From assembly GCA_021166815.1 (NCBI GenBank), contig JAJPEO010000070.1, forward strand, positions 1-18,966: a stretch of 18,966 nucleotides of DNA, in the 5' to 3' direction. This document shows positions 1-7,641 of the stretch, piece after piece; positions within the stretch are counted from its first letter, which is position 1; each line of letters opens with the position of its first letter. The translations under genes and the position numbers were made by a program. Origin of the DNA: Nocardioides sp. (GTDB lineage: Bacteria > Actinomycetota > Actinomycetes > Propionibacteriales > Nocardioidaceae). Under the pieces are notes generated by a model. It was not told the DNA's origin and did no database searches. It saw only the letters and a list, made by a program, of their open reading frames with translations.

Positions 1-78
1 ATCCGCATGCGCGCACGCTCGCGCAGCCAGGTGAACCGCAGGTGGTCGCGGGGCGACCGGCAGCCGGCCGGCAGGGGG

Positions 79-107
79 AGGACAGGACAGCCGCGAGAGG
101 GCAGACT
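79..107 (+). promoter_or_regulatory. Putative leaderless promoter of the molybdopterin oxidoreductase gene
   Basis: AGGACA (79-84) matches four of six bases of TTGACA. A 17-base spacer leads to CAGACT (102-107), which has the conserved second A and last T of an actinobacterial -10 box. The GTG start lies 7 bases downstream, where transcription would begin. Inferred from spacing only. Confidence 0.25.
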
Positions 108-114
108 GGGGGAG

Positions 115-2517
115 GTGAGCCGCATCACCCGAGGAGTGACCGACCGGCTGCGGGGCGTGCCCCGCGACGACGTCGACGAGACAGCCGTCGAGGTCGGACA
201 GCCGCCCTCCAGCGTGGCAGGGGTCGAGGCCGTCGCGGTGGCGATGCGCAGGGCTGTCGGGCAGATGGGGCCGGTGCGGGCAGCGCGGGCCCTGACTCGC
301 CTCAACCAGGTCGACGGCATCGACTGCCAGGGGTGCGCCTGGCCCGACGCCGCTCCGGGCGAGCGCCACCACGCGGAGTTCTGCGAGAACGGTGCCAAGG
401 CGCTGGCCGAGGAGGCCACCCGCCAGCACCTCGACCGGGCGTTCTTCGCCGAGCACTCCGTCGCCGACCTGGCCGGGCGCAGCGAGTGGTGGCTGGGCAA
501 GCAGGGCCGCCTCACCGAGCCGATGGTCCTGCGCCCGGGCGCCACGCACTACGAGCCGATCTCGTGGGAGGACGCCTACGCCACGATCGCGCGCCACCTG
601 CGCGGCCTGGCCTCGCCGGACGAGGCGGTCTTCTACACCTCCGGCAAGACGTCCAACGAGGCCGCGTTCGCCTACCAGCTGTTCGTGCGCTCGTACGGCA
701 CCAACAACCTCCCCGACTGCTCCAACATGTGCCACGAGTCCAGCGGCACGGCCCTGGTCGAGACGATCGGCATCGGCAAGGGGTCGGTGACCCTCGAGGA
801 CGTCCACCGTGCCCGGCTCGTCGTGGTGATGGGCCAGAACCCCGGCACCAACCACCCGCGGATGCTGTCGGCGCTGGAGCAGGCCAAGGACAACGGCGCC
901 CGGATCATCGCGATCAACCCGCTCGAGGAGGCCGGGCTGGTCCGGTTCAAGAACCCCCAGCGGGCGCGCGGGATCGTCGGCAGCGGCACCGCGCTCGCCG
1001 ACCTCCACCTGCCCGTACGCCTGGGGGGAGACCTCGCGCTCTTCCAGGCGATCGGCTCGCTGCTGGTCGAGTGGGACGCGGTCGACCACGAGTTCCTGGC
1101 CCGGCACACCGAGGGCTTCGAGGCGTACGCCGCCCATGTCCGCGCGGTCGACTGGGCGCGGGTCGAGGAGGCCACGGGGCTGACCCGCGCGCAGGTCACC
1201 GAGGCGGCCGAGTGGTTCCGCGACTCCCCGGCGACCGTCACCTGCTGGGCGATGGGCATCACCCAGCACCGCCACGCCGTCGCGACCATCAAGGAGATCG
1301 TCAACGTCGCCCTGCTGCAGGGCAACATCGGCAGGCCGGGCGCGGGTCTGTGCCCGGTGCGGGGGCACTCCAACGTGCAGGGCGACCGCACGATGGGGAT
1401 CTGGGAGCGTCCCCCCGCACACTTCCTCGACGCCCTTGACGCGGAGTTCGCGATCACTTCCCCGCGCGAGCACGGCTTCGACACGGTCGAGGCGATCCGG
1501 GCGCTGTCGCAGGGGCGGGCGAGGGTGTTCTTCGCCATGGGCGGCAACTTCGTCTCCGCGAGCCCCGACACCGACCTGACCGAGGAGGCGATGCGCCGGG
1601 CCGACCTCACCGTCCACGTCTCCACCAAGCTCAACCGCTCCCACGTCGTGACCGGCCGCGAGGCGCTGGTCCTGCCGGCGCTGGGACGCAGCGAGCGCGA
1701 CCTGACCGGGGGCCGGGAGCAGCGGGTCACGGTCGAGGACTCGATGTCGGCGGTCCACGCGTCCCGGGGGCCCCTGGAGCCGGCCTCTCCGATGCTGCGC
1801 TCGGAGGTCGACATCGTGTGCAGCCTGGCGCTGGCCACCCTGGGCGAGGACCACCCGGTGCCGTGGGCGGCCCTGCGCGCGGACTACTCCGAGATCCGCC
1901 GCCGCATCGCGCGGGTGGTGCCCGGGTGCGCGGACTACGACGTCCTGGTCGACCAGCCGGGCGGGTTCGTCCTGCCCCACCCGCCCCGCGACGAGCGCCG
2001 CTTCGAGACGCCCTCGGGACGAGCGGTGCTGACGACCTCGCCGCTGGAGGTGCTCAGCGTCCCGGAGGGGCGGTTGCTGCTGCAGACGCTGCGCTCCCAC
2101 GACCAGTTCAACACCACGATCTACGGCCTCGACGACCGCTACCGCGGCATCAAGGGCGGTCGTCGGGTGGTCTTCGTCCACCCCGACGACATCGCGACGC
2201 TCGGGCGCCGCGACGGGGACGTGGTCGACCTGGTCAGCGAGTGGACCGACCCGCGGACGGGGGAGTCGAGCGAGCGTGTCGCACGCGACTTCCGGATCGT
2301 GGCCTATTCCCAGCCGCGTGGTTGTGCCGCGGCCTACTATCCAGAGACGAACCCCCTGATCCCCCTCGACCACGTCGCCGAGGGGAGTCGCACACCGGCG
2401 TCGAAGTCAGTCGTGATCCGGCTGGCCGACGCGGGCACGTGGAAGCCCCCCGCCGCCGCCGCGCCGAGCGCCGGCACCGTGCCCAAGTCCGATCCAGAGC
2501 CGAGGCAACTGAGCTGA
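115..2517 (+). CDS. YdeP/FdhF-type molybdopterin oxidoreductase (formate dehydrogenase alpha-like)
   Basis: This is a cytoplasmic molybdenum-bis-MGD oxidoreductase of the YdeP branch of the formate dehydrogenase alpha family; its physiological substrate is unknown. Visible: the iron-sulfur cysteines C71-x2-C74 (in DCQGCAWPD) and C90 near the N-terminus; NMCHESSG, where Cys206-His207 lines up with the Sec/Cys-His pair that ligates Mo in FdhH; and a C-terminal dinucleotide-binding domain with RSHDQFNTTIYG. There is no Tat or Sec signal. The roughly 800 residues are slightly longer than usual for the family (about 760). I chose GTG 115 because a -10-like CAGACT ends 7 bases before it and AGGACA lies 17 bases further up. 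GTG 136 and the far-upstream ATG 7 are alternatives. The stop abuts the pirin ATG (TGAATG), so the two are probably co-translated. No fdhD or electron-transfer subunit is visible nearby. The family call is firm; the substrate and the start are not. Confidence 0.9.
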   Translation: MSRITRGVTDRLRGVPRDDVDETAVEVGQPPSSVAGVEAVAVAMRRAVGQMGPVRAARALTRLNQVDGIDCQGCAWPDAAPGERHHAEFCENGAKALAEEATRQHLDRAFFAEHSVADLAGRSEWWLGKQGRLTEPMVLRPGATHYEPISWEDAYATIARHLRGLASPDEAVFYTSGKTSNEAAFAYQLFVRSYGTNNLPDCSNMCHESSGTALVETIGIGKGSVTLEDVHRARLVVVMGQNPGTNHPRMLSALEQAKDNGARIIAINPLEEAGLVRFKNPQRARGIVGSGTALADLHLPVRLGGDLALFQAIGSLLVEWDAVDHEFLARHTEGFEAYAAHVRAVDWARVEEATGLTRAQVTEAAEWFRDSPATVTCWAMGITQHRHAVATIKEIVNVALLQGNIGRPGAGLCPVRGHSNVQGDRTMGIWERPPAHFLDALDAEFAITSPREHGFDTVEAIRALSQGRARVFFAMGGNFVSASPDTDLTEEAMRRADLTVHVSTKLNRSHVVTGREALVLPALGRSERDLTGGREQRVTVEDSMSAVHASRGPLEPASPMLRSEVDIVCSLALATLGEDHPVPWAALRADYSEIRRRIARVVPGCADYDVLVDQPGGFVLPHPPRDERRFETPSGRAVLTTSPLEVLSVPEGRLLLQTLRSHDQFNTTIYGLDDRYRGIKGGRRVVFVHPDDIATLGRRDGDVVDLVSEWTDPRTGESSERVARDFRIVAYSQPRGCAAAYYPETNPLIPLDHVAEGSRTPASKSVVIRLADAGTWKPPAAAAPSAGTVPKSDPEPRQLS

Positions 2518-3516
2518 ATGACCAATCCCGAGCGCAATCCCGATGAGCTGACCCTCGCCGGTGGCGAGGGGCTCCCGGGGGTCCAGGTCATGACGTCGCG
2601 CCAGGTGCCGCTGGGTGGTCCGCGCGCGATGCTCGTACGCCGCACCCTGCCGCAGCGCCAGCGCTCGTTCGTGGGCGCGTGGTGCTTCATCGACCACTAC
2701 GGCCCCGACGACGTCTCCGAGACCGGGGGCATGCGGGTCACCCCGCACCCCCACACCGGGCTGCAGACGGTGAGCTGGCTGTTCGAGGGCGAGATCGAGC
2801 ACCGCGACTCCGCCGGCAACCACGCGATGGTGCGTCCCGGCGAGCTGAACCTGATGACCGCCGGCCGCGGCATCAGCCACTCCGAGGTGTCCACGGCGGC
2901 CACGTCGGTGCTGCACGGGGTGCAGCTGTGGGTCGTCCTGCCCGACGCCACGCGCAACGGCGACCCCGCCTTCGACCACTACGTCCCGCCGCCGGTGCGG
3001 GGCCCGGGGTGGGAGGCGCGGGTCTTCCTCGGCTCGATGGTCGGCTCGACCTCGCCGGTCCACACCCACACCCCGCTGCTCGGCGCCGAGCTGATGCTGG
3101 CCGAGGGCAAGTCCGTCACGCTCGACGTCGACACCGACTTCGAGCACGGCGTCCTACTCGACGTCGGGGCGGTCGAGGTGGAGGGCGACGTGGCGCTGAA
3201 GCCCGCCGAGCTGGCCTACCTCCCGCCCGGTCGCCGCACCGTGACGGTCACCGCGGTCGAGGAGTCGCGGATGCTCGTCCTCGGCGGTCCGCCCTTCGGC
3301 GAGGAGATCGTCATGTGGTGGAACTTCATCGGCCGCAGCCACGACGAGATCGTCGGCTTCCGCGCCGAGTGGCAGGACCAGATCACCCGTGACGGCGAGG
3401 TCGTCACCGGCGGCCAGGAGGTGGCCGACGGCCGCTTCGGCGTCGTCGTCGACCAGCCGCTCGGCCCGATCCCGGCGCCGCCCCTGCCCAACGTGAGGCT
3501 CAAGCTCAGGCGCTGA
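2518..3516 (+). CDS. Pirin family bicupin protein
   Basis: This is a 332-residue pirin, a two-cupin cytoplasmic protein that binds a metal (Fe in characterised members). Some bacterial pirins have quercetinase activity or regulate metabolic enzymes. The N-terminal cupin carries the metal ligands His77 and His79 (HPHTGLQTVSWLFEGEIEHRD region) and His121/Glu123 (GRGISHSE), matching the family's His-His-His-Glu set. The C-terminal cupin ends in the typical EEIVMWWNFIGRSHDEI block. The length is a little above the usual 230-310. The ATG follows the oxidoreductase stop with no gap and has no strong ribosome site of its own, so it probably depends on translational coupling. That links it to the molybdoenzyme, but the nature of the link is inference. 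The family is certain; the activity is unknown. Confidence 0.93.
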   Translation: MTNPERNPDELTLAGGEGLPGVQVMTSRQVPLGGPRAMLVRRTLPQRQRSFVGAWCFIDHYGPDDVSETGGMRVTPHPHTGLQTVSWLFEGEIEHRDSAGNHAMVRPGELNLMTAGRGISHSEVSTAATSVLHGVQLWVVLPDATRNGDPAFDHYVPPPVRGPGWEARVFLGSMVGSTSPVHTHTPLLGAELMLAEGKSVTLDVDTDFEHGVLLDVGAVEVEGDVALKPAELAYLPPGRRTVTVTAVEESRMLVLGGPPFGEEIVMWWNFIGRSHDEIVGFRAEWQDQITRDGEVVTGGQEVADGRFGVVVDQPLGPIPAPPLPNVRLKLRR

Positions 3517-3533
3517 TCCTGCATGATCACCCC

Positions 3534-4175
3534 GTGAGCACCGACCCCACTACAGTGTCCGGGACGGCAGCGACCGGTCCCCTCGACGGCGCCGTCGTCG
3601 GGGACGACGGCGTCGCGCGCTGCCCGTGGGCGGCGGGTGACGAGGTCAACCGGGCCTACCACGACGCCGAGTGGGGCGTCCGCGTCGCCGGTGAGGCCGC
3701 CCACCTGGAGCGCCTGACCCTGGAGGCGTTCCAGAGCGGGCTGTCGTGGCGCACGATCCTGATGAAGCGCCCGGCCTTCCGTGCCGCCTTCCACGGGTTC
3801 GACGCCGACACGGTCGCGGCCTACGACGAGGCAGACGTCGCCCGCCTGATGGCCGACGCCGGCATCGTCCGCAACCGCCGCAAGGTCGAGGCCGCGATCA
3901 TCAACGCCCGGGCCACCGTCGCGCTGCGCGACCAGGGCGGGCTGGAGGACTTCATCTGGCAGTTCGCGCCCGAACCCGGTCCGGCGCCGCGCACGGGCGC
4001 CGAGGTGCCGACGACCTCGCCGGAGTCCGTCGCCCTGTCGAAGGCGCTCAAGCAGGCCGGGTTCGCCCACGTCGGCCCGACCACGATGTACGCCCTCATG
4101 GAGGCGATCGGCCTGGTCGACGACCACCTGTCCGGCTGCCACCGCCGAGGAGCGGGTGCCGGGGAGCGGCGCTGA
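3534..4175 (+). CDS. tag: DNA-3-methyladenine glycosylase I
   Basis: Tag removes 3-methyladenine from alkylated DNA as the first step of base excision repair. The 213-residue protein aligns along its length with E. coli Tag from memory: CPWAAGDEVNRAYHDAEWGV at the N-terminus, FQSGLSWRTIL in the base-recognition region, and a C-terminal DDHLSGCH. The four zinc ligands of the Tag zinc snap are present as Cys30, His43, His198 and Cys202. The roughly 25 residues before Cys30 are a low-complexity extension absent from E. coli Tag. GTG 3534 has no Shine-Dalgarno sequence but lies 6 bases after CATGAT (3522-3527), a possible -10 box for a leaderless message. The stop overlaps the next start (TGATG), making this the first gene of a three-gene operon with lrgA and lrgB. 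The identification is secure. Confidence 0.95.
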   Translation: MSTDPTTVSGTAATGPLDGAVVGDDGVARCPWAAGDEVNRAYHDAEWGVRVAGEAAHLERLTLEAFQSGLSWRTILMKRPAFRAAFHGFDADTVAAYDEADVARLMADAGIVRNRRKVEAAIINARATVALRDQGGLEDFIWQFAPEPGPAPRTGAEVPTTSPESVALSKALKQAGFAHVGPTTMYALMEAIGLVDDHLSGCHRRGAGAGERR

Positions 4176-4522
4176 TGCTGGTCGGTCTCACCTGGCTGCT
4201 CGGGTGCCAGGTCGCCGGCGAGCTGCTCGTCCGCGCGACGGGCGTCCCGCTGCCCGGACCGGTCGTCGGGATGGCGCTCCTCTTCGTGGTGCTGCAGTGG
4301 CGGCGCCCGGCTCCCGAGGCGGGGGTCTTCGCCGTCAGCGACGTGCTGCTGCGCCACCTCCAGCTGTTCTTCGTCCCGGCGGGCGTGGGCGTGGTCGCCT
4401 ACCTCGCCCTCCTGCGCGACGCGGCCCTGCCGGTGACCGTGGGCCTGGTCGGATCGTGGTTGGCCGGGCTGGTGGTCACCGGGGGACTGGTCGCGCTGCT
4501 GGGGAGGCGGGCCCGTGGCTGA
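4175..4522 (+). CDS. lrgA: LrgA/CidA family holin-like membrane protein
   Basis: This is a 115-residue, strongly hydrophobic inner-membrane protein of the CidA/LrgA family (holin- and antiholin-like; involved in staphylococcal autolysis control, and elsewhere linked to organic-acid or glycolate transport). The family signature region GVPLPGPVVGMALLF is at residues 23-37, followed by LLRHLQLFFVPAGVGVV and a final hydrophobic helix, giving about four membrane segments. The ATG shares its A with the tag stop (TGATG), and the gene's own stop lies inside the first codons of lrgB (GTGGCTGA). All three are therefore likely to be translated in tandem. LrgA and LrgB normally occur as such a pair. Whether the pair exports a metabolite or affects the envelope here cannot be told. 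Confidence 0.9.
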   Translation: MLVGLTWLLGCQVAGELLVRATGVPLPGPVVGMALLFVVLQWRRPAPEAGVFAVSDVLLRHLQLFFVPAGVGVVAYLALLRDAALPVTVGLVGSWLAGLVVTGGLVALLGRRARG

Positions 4523-5222
4523 CGTCCTCGACTGGGCGACCACCTCGCCCCTGGTGCTCCTGTTCGTGACGCTGCTGGCCTATCGCCTCGGCGTCTGGGC
4601 TCGCGACCGCAGCGGTGGGCACCCGCTCGCCCAGCCGGTGCTGGTCGCGATCGTGCTGGTCGGCGTACTGGTGCTCGCCCTCGACGTCGACCCCGCCGAC
4701 TACCGCGCCGGCACCACGCTGATCGCGTTCTGGCTCGGACCGGCCACGGTCGCCCTGGCGGTCCCGCTGCACCGGCAGGTACGCCGCCTGCGAGGGTTGG
4801 TGCTGCCCATCCTGCTGGGCATCGGGCTCGGGGCGCTCGTCTCGATCCTCACCGCCTGGGGGCTGGTCGTGCTGGCGGGAGGCGGGGAGGAGCTCGCCCG
4901 GACCATGTCGACGAAGTCGGCGACCACCCCGGTGTCGATCGCGCTGTCGGAGACGATCGGCGGCATCCCGGCACTGAGCGCCGTCTTCTCGGTGATCGCC
5001 GGCGTGGGCGGGGCGGTCGCCGGGCCCACCGTCCTCTCGTGGCTGCGGGTCCGCGACGAGCGGGCCCGCGGCATCGCGCTCGGGTCGGTCTCCCACGGCA
5101 TCGGCACCAGCCGCGCCCTGCACGAGAGCGAGACGGAGGGCGCGTTCGCCGGCCTCGCCATGGGCCTCACCGCCCTGGCCACGAGCCTGTGGCTCCCGCT
5201 GGTCGTGCTGCTGCTCGGCTGA
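4515..5222 (+). CDS. lrgB: LrgB/CidB family membrane protein
   Basis: This 235-residue polytopic membrane protein is the partner of LrgA. Characteristic LrgB blocks are present: FWLGPATVALAVPLHRQ (about 73-89), STKSATTPVSIALSE (about 132-146), and GSVSHGIGTSRAL (about 196-208). About six to eight hydrophobic segments are predicted by eye. The length is normal for CidB/LrgB (about 230). The GTG start overlaps the lrgA stop by 8 bases. No LytSR- or CidR-type regulator is adjacent; the upstream gene is tag instead. Related plant and bacterial LrgAB proteins act in glycolate/glycerate or pyruvate transport, so a transport role is a reasonable alternative to the murein-hydrolase-regulator label. 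The family is firm; the function is open. Confidence 0.92.
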   Translation: MADVLDWATTSPLVLLFVTLLAYRLGVWARDRSGGHPLAQPVLVAIVLVGVLVLALDVDPADYRAGTTLIAFWLGPATVALAVPLHRQVRRLRGLVLPILLGIGLGALVSILTAWGLVVLAGGGEELARTMSTKSATTPVSIALSETIGGIPALSAVFSVIAGVGGAVAGPTVLSWLRVRDERARGIALGSVSHGIGTSRALHESETEGAFAGLAMGLTALATSLWLPLVVLLLG

Positions 5223-5259
5223 GGTCCCGCGCCCGGTCGCAGCGCCACCGGGAGTGCCC

Positions 5260-5265
5260 TACATT
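5260..5265 (+). promoter_or_regulatory. Putative -10 box of the amidase gene
   Basis: TACATT fits the TANNNT form of actinobacterial -10 boxes and stands 6 bases before ATG 5272, so the transcript would begin at the start codon. No clear -35 box is seen. Confidence 0.4.
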
Positions 5266-5271
5266 CGCCGC

Positions 5272-6675
5272 ATGACGCGTATCCACGCCTTCACCGACGA
5301 CGCCCTGGGGGAGCACGACGCGGTCGGGCTGGTCGCGGCCCTGCATGCCGGCGAGGTCTCGGTGCCGGAGGTGGTCGAGGCCGCGATCGCGCGCACCGAG
5401 GCCGTCGACGCCCGGCTGGGGGGCCTGGCCTTCGAGGCCTTCGACCAGGCCCGTGAGGCCGCCCGTCACCCACGGGCGGGCTACTTCGCCGGCGTGCCGA
5501 CCTACCTCAAGGACAACGTCGACGTGCGCGGCTGGCCCACGATGCACGGCACCGACGCGTTCGACGCGGTGCCGAAGAAGGCCGACGGCGACTTCGCGCG
5601 GCAGTACCTCGCCACCGGCCTGCTCGCGCTCGGCAAGACGCGGCTCTCGGAGTTCGGCTTCTCGGGCGCGGTCGACCACCCGCGGCTGGGTCCGGTGCGC
5701 TCCCCGTGGGACACCGACCACTACGCCGGGGCGAGCTCGGCCGGCTCGGCCGCCTTCGTGGCGGCCGGGGTGGTCCCGATCGCCCACGCCAACGACGGGG
5801 GAGGGTCGATCCGGATCCCGGCGGCCGTCAACGGCCTGGTCGGCCTCAAGCCCACCCGCGGGCGGCTGGCCCAGGACAAGATGATGCGCGAGATGCCGGT
5901 GCGCATCGTGAGCGACGGGGTGCTGACGCGCAGCGTGCGAGACACCGCCGCGTTCTACCGCGAGGCCGAGAAGGTCTGGCGCAACCCGCACCTCGCCCCC
6001 GTCGGGGACATCACCCGCCCCGGTCGCGCGCGGCTGCGGGTGGCGGTGGTCACGAGGGGCGTGGGGCGTGGCAGCAGCCCGGAGGTGCGCGAGCTCACGC
6101 TCCGCACGGCCGCCCTCCTGGAGTCGCTCGGCCACCACGTCGAGGAGATCGACCCGCCGGTGCCGCCGTCGTTCCCCGACCACTTCGTGCGGTACTGGGC
6201 GATGCTCGCCTTCGTGATCGCGCGCCGGGGCAAGCAGCACCACGGCCCGAGCTTCGACGTCACCAAGCTCGACAACCTCACCCTCGGCCTGGCCCGTCAC
6301 GCCGGGCGCAACATGCTGCGCCAGCCCGCCGCGATAGCCGTCCTCACGGCCTCCCGGCGCCTGGCGGCCCGTCACCACGCGAAGTACGACGTCACGCTGA
6401 CGCCCACCCTGGCGGTCGAGACGCCGCGCGTGGGTCACCTGCGCGCGGACCAGGACTACGAGGTGATCATGGACCGGCTCATGGACTGGGTGGCCTTCAC
6501 CCCGCTGCAGAACGCCACCGGCGAACCGGCGGTCTCGCTGCCCCTCGCGACGACCGCGAACGGCCTTCCCCACGGCATGATGCTGGGCTCGGGATGGGGC
6601 CGCGAAGCCCGTCTCCTCGGGCTCGCGTACGAGCTGGAGGAGGCGGTCGGGTGGCCCCGGATCCAGGAAGACTGA
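5272..6675 (+). CDS. Amidase (6-aminohexanoate-cyclic-dimer hydrolase-like)
   Basis: This is an amidase-signature serine hydrolase, about 467 residues, probably cytoplasmic, cleaving a carboxamide or lactam whose identity cannot be read from sequence. The Ser-cisSer-Lys triad is visible: Lys80 in YLKDNVDVRG, the cis-serine in AGASSAGSAAF (Ser155/156) and the nucleophile Ser179 in NDGGGSIRIPAA. The GGGSIRIP and GLVGLKPTRGR wording resembles NylA-type cyclic-dimer hydrolases more than GatA, and no gatB or gatC is adjacent. I start it at ATG 5272, just after TACATT; an in-frame GTG at 5254 would add six residues. There is no Shine-Dalgarno sequence. The gene stands alone between lrgB and the tRNA cluster. 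The family is confident; the substrate is unknown. Confidence 0.9.
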   Translation: MTRIHAFTDDALGEHDAVGLVAALHAGEVSVPEVVEAAIARTEAVDARLGGLAFEAFDQAREAARHPRAGYFAGVPTYLKDNVDVRGWPTMHGTDAFDAVPKKADGDFARQYLATGLLALGKTRLSEFGFSGAVDHPRLGPVRSPWDTDHYAGASSAGSAAFVAAGVVPIAHANDGGGSIRIPAAVNGLVGLKPTRGRLAQDKMMREMPVRIVSDGVLTRSVRDTAAFYREAEKVWRNPHLAPVGDITRPGRARLRVAVVTRGVGRGSSPEVRELTLRTAALLESLGHHVEEIDPPVPPSFPDHFVRYWAMLAFVIARRGKQHHGPSFDVTKLDNLTLGLARHAGRNMLRQPAAIAVLTASRRLAARHHAKYDVTLTPTLAVETPRVGHLRADQDYEVIMDRLMDWVAFTPLQNATGEPAVSLPLATTANGLPHGMMLGSGWGREARLLGLAYELEEAVGWPRIQED

Positions 6676-6681
6676 GCCGAT

Positions 6682-6710
6682 TTCTCACGCGGGCTCGACG
6701 CGTGTATCGT
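6682..6710 (+). promoter_or_regulatory. Putative promoter of the tRNA-Thr/tRNA-Met/rpmG unit
   Basis: TTCTCA (6682-6687) and TATCGT (6705-6710) are separated by 17 bases, 33 bases upstream of tRNA-Thr. This matches a housekeeping sigma promoter reasonably well. Confidence 0.45.
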
Positions 6711-6742
6711 TCTCGCCCGTTGCCCCTCTCGCGCGGGGCTTC

Positions 6743-6815
6743 GCCCCTTTAGCTCAGTCGGCAGAGCGTCTCCATGGTAAGGAGAAGGTCTACGGTTCGA
6801 TTCCGTAAAGGGGCT
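6743..6815 (+). tRNA. tRNA-Thr (GGT)
   Basis: This 73-base cloverleaf folds by hand. The 7-bp acceptor stem GCCCCTT pairs with AAGGGGC, with a T discriminator. The D-arm is TAGCTCAGTCGGCAGAGC. The anticodon stem TCTCC/GGAGA encloses loop ATGGTAA with anticodon GGT. The T-arm is TACGG-TTCGATT-CCGTA. No CCA is encoded. It is followed 46 bases later by tRNA-Met, an order shared with mycobacteria (thrT-metT-rpmG). Confidence 0.95.
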
Positions 6816-6861
6816 CTGGGTTGGGTCACTCCGTAGTCTGGAGGGGCCTGTTGCCCTCCGC

Positions 6862-6938
6862 GGCGGGGTAGCTCAGGTGGTTAGAGCACACGGCTCATAA
6901 TCGTGGTGTCGCGGGTTCGAGTCCCGCCCCCGCTACCA
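6862..6938 (+). tRNA. tRNA-Met (CAT), probably elongator
   Basis: This is a 77-base cloverleaf including encoded CCA. The acceptor stem GGCGGGG pairs with CCCCGCT (G1-T72 wobble), with an A discriminator. The anticodon stem CACGG/TCGTG encloses CTCATAA (anticodon CAT). The T-arm is GCGGG-TTCGAGT-CCCGC. The first pair is not the C1-A72 mismatch typical of initiator tRNA, and there is no run of three G-C pairs in the anticodon stem, so elongator Met is preferred. A lysidine-modified Ile tRNA is less likely. The 46-base spacer before it holds TAGTCT (6834-6839), a possible -10 box, and a GGAGGG/CCCTCC hairpin (6840-6859). Confidence 0.93.
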
Positions 6939-6984
6939 CACAGCACCTGCCTCACCGCACCGCCAGCAAACCTAAGGACTTTCC

Positions 6985-7155
6985 GTGGCCAGCAAGAGCT
7001 CTGACGTTCGCCCCAAGATCACGCTTGCGTGCGTGGACTGCAAGGAGCGCAACTACATCACGAAGAAGAACCGGCGCAACGACCCCGACCGCATCGAGCT
7101 GTCGAAGTTCTGCCCGCGTTGCCGCAAGCACACCGCGCACCGCGAGACCCGCTGA
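6985..7155 (+). CDS. rpmG: 50S ribosomal protein bL33
   Basis: This is a 56-codon gene for large-subunit protein bL33, read as [20 protein letters not shown] and onward to a final HRETR. It is the zinc-binding (C+) form: Cys16-x2-Cys19 and Cys43-x2-Cys46 form the ribbon. In actinobacteria C+ and C- paralogues are often exchanged under zinc limitation, so a zinc-independent copy may exist elsewhere. It starts at GTG 6985, with AAGGA (6974-6978) six bases upstream. It lies 46 bases after tRNA-Met and probably shares its transcript, ending at the hairpin near 7185. This is the rpmG-hadA linkage known in mycobacteria. Confidence 0.96.
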   Translation: MASKSSDVRPKITLACVDCKERNYITKKNRRNDPDRIELSKFCPRCRKHTAHRETR

Positions 7156-7184
7156 CGCTCGACCGCTGACCTCTCAGCATCCCA

Positions 7185-7213
7185 GGGCCCGTCCGGACGT
7201 TCCGGACGGGCTC
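7185..7213 (+). terminator. Hairpin terminator after rpmG
   Basis: The perfect 11-bp stem GCCCGTCCGGA (7187-7197) / TCCGGACGGGC (7201-7211) has a CGT loop and extends by a G-T and a G-C pair. There is no long T tract, as is common in high-GC genomes. It sits 30 bases after the rpmG stop and before the hadA-like promoter. Confidence 0.75.
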
Positions 7214-7235
7214 CTGTGCTTCCCACGGCGTGATC

Positions 7236-7241
7236 TAGGCT
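7236..7241 (+). promoter_or_regulatory. Putative -10 box of the had-murB operon
   Basis: TAGGCT fits TANNNT and ends 7 bases before ATG 7249. With no Shine-Dalgarno sequence there, a leaderless transcript is likely. No -35 box is evident. Confidence 0.4.
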
Positions 7242-7248
7242 CGAAGCC

Positions 7249-7641
7249 ATGCCTGTCGACGCCACCCTGGTCGGGCGCGAGCACCCCGCCCCCGCCCCTC
7301 TCGAGGTCACGCCCGAGCGCGTGGCCGTCTTCGCCCGGGCCGTCGGCCAGCCGGCGGAGCCGGTCCCGGCGACCTTCCCGATCGTGCTCGCCTTCGAGGC
7401 GATGCAGGCCTTCCTCGACGCCGAGCAGGTCGACCTGCACCGGATCGTCCACGGCGAGCAGCGCTTCGCCTACGAGCGCCCGCTGCGCGTGGGCGACGTG
7501 CTGAGCGCGGTGATGACGGTGACCGGCGTACGGTCCCTCGGCGCCGCCGACGTCGTCGCCACGGCGTGCGAGATCCGCGACGCCGGGGGAGACCTGGTCT
7601 GCACCGGTCGCGCCACGCTCGTGCACGGGGCGGGCCAGTGA
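7249..7641 (+). CDS. hadA: MaoC-like dehydratase, HadA-type non-catalytic subunit
   Basis: This 130-residue single hot-dog-fold protein resembles the N-terminal MaoC-like subunit HadA of the mycobacterial (3R)-hydroxyacyl-ACP dehydratase. The shared stretch is HRIVHGEQRFAYERPLRVGD (about 64-83), followed by beta strands such as DVLSAVMTVTGV. The Asp-x4-His catalytic pair of R-specific hydratases is absent, as expected for the substrate-holding subunit of a HadA-HadB heterodimer. ATG 7249 follows TAGGCT by 7 bases. The stop overlaps the next ATG (TGATG). The pair would dehydrate 3-hydroxyacyl thioesters in fatty-acid elongation. If the host lacks mycolic acids, as Nocardioides does, the physiological substrate is likely an ordinary or branched acyl chain. 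The gene name rests on synteny plus similarity recalled from memory. Confidence 0.8.
   Translation: MPVDATLVGREHPAPAPLEVTPERVAVFARAVGQPAEPVPATFPIVLAFEAMQAFLDAEQVDLHRIVHGEQRFAYERPLRVGDVLSAVMTVTGVRSLGAADVVATACEIRDAGGDLVCTGRATLVHGAGQ

Noticed and set aside
730..732. Possible selenocysteine at the molybdenum ligand position of the formate-dehydrogenase-like enzyme
   Set aside because: The codon is TGC (Cys), not TGA, so no recoding is needed.
672..1838. Long open frame on the minus strand inside the molybdopterin oxidoreductase gene
   Set aside because: It is a high-GC shadow frame; the plus-strand frame has clear molybdoenzyme motifs and the minus reading is Ser/Arg-rich with no recognisable domain.
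5167..6573. 468-codon minus-strand open frame across the amidase
   Set aside because: The Arg/Gly/His-rich translation lacks any motif, while the opposite strand encodes an intact amidase triad.
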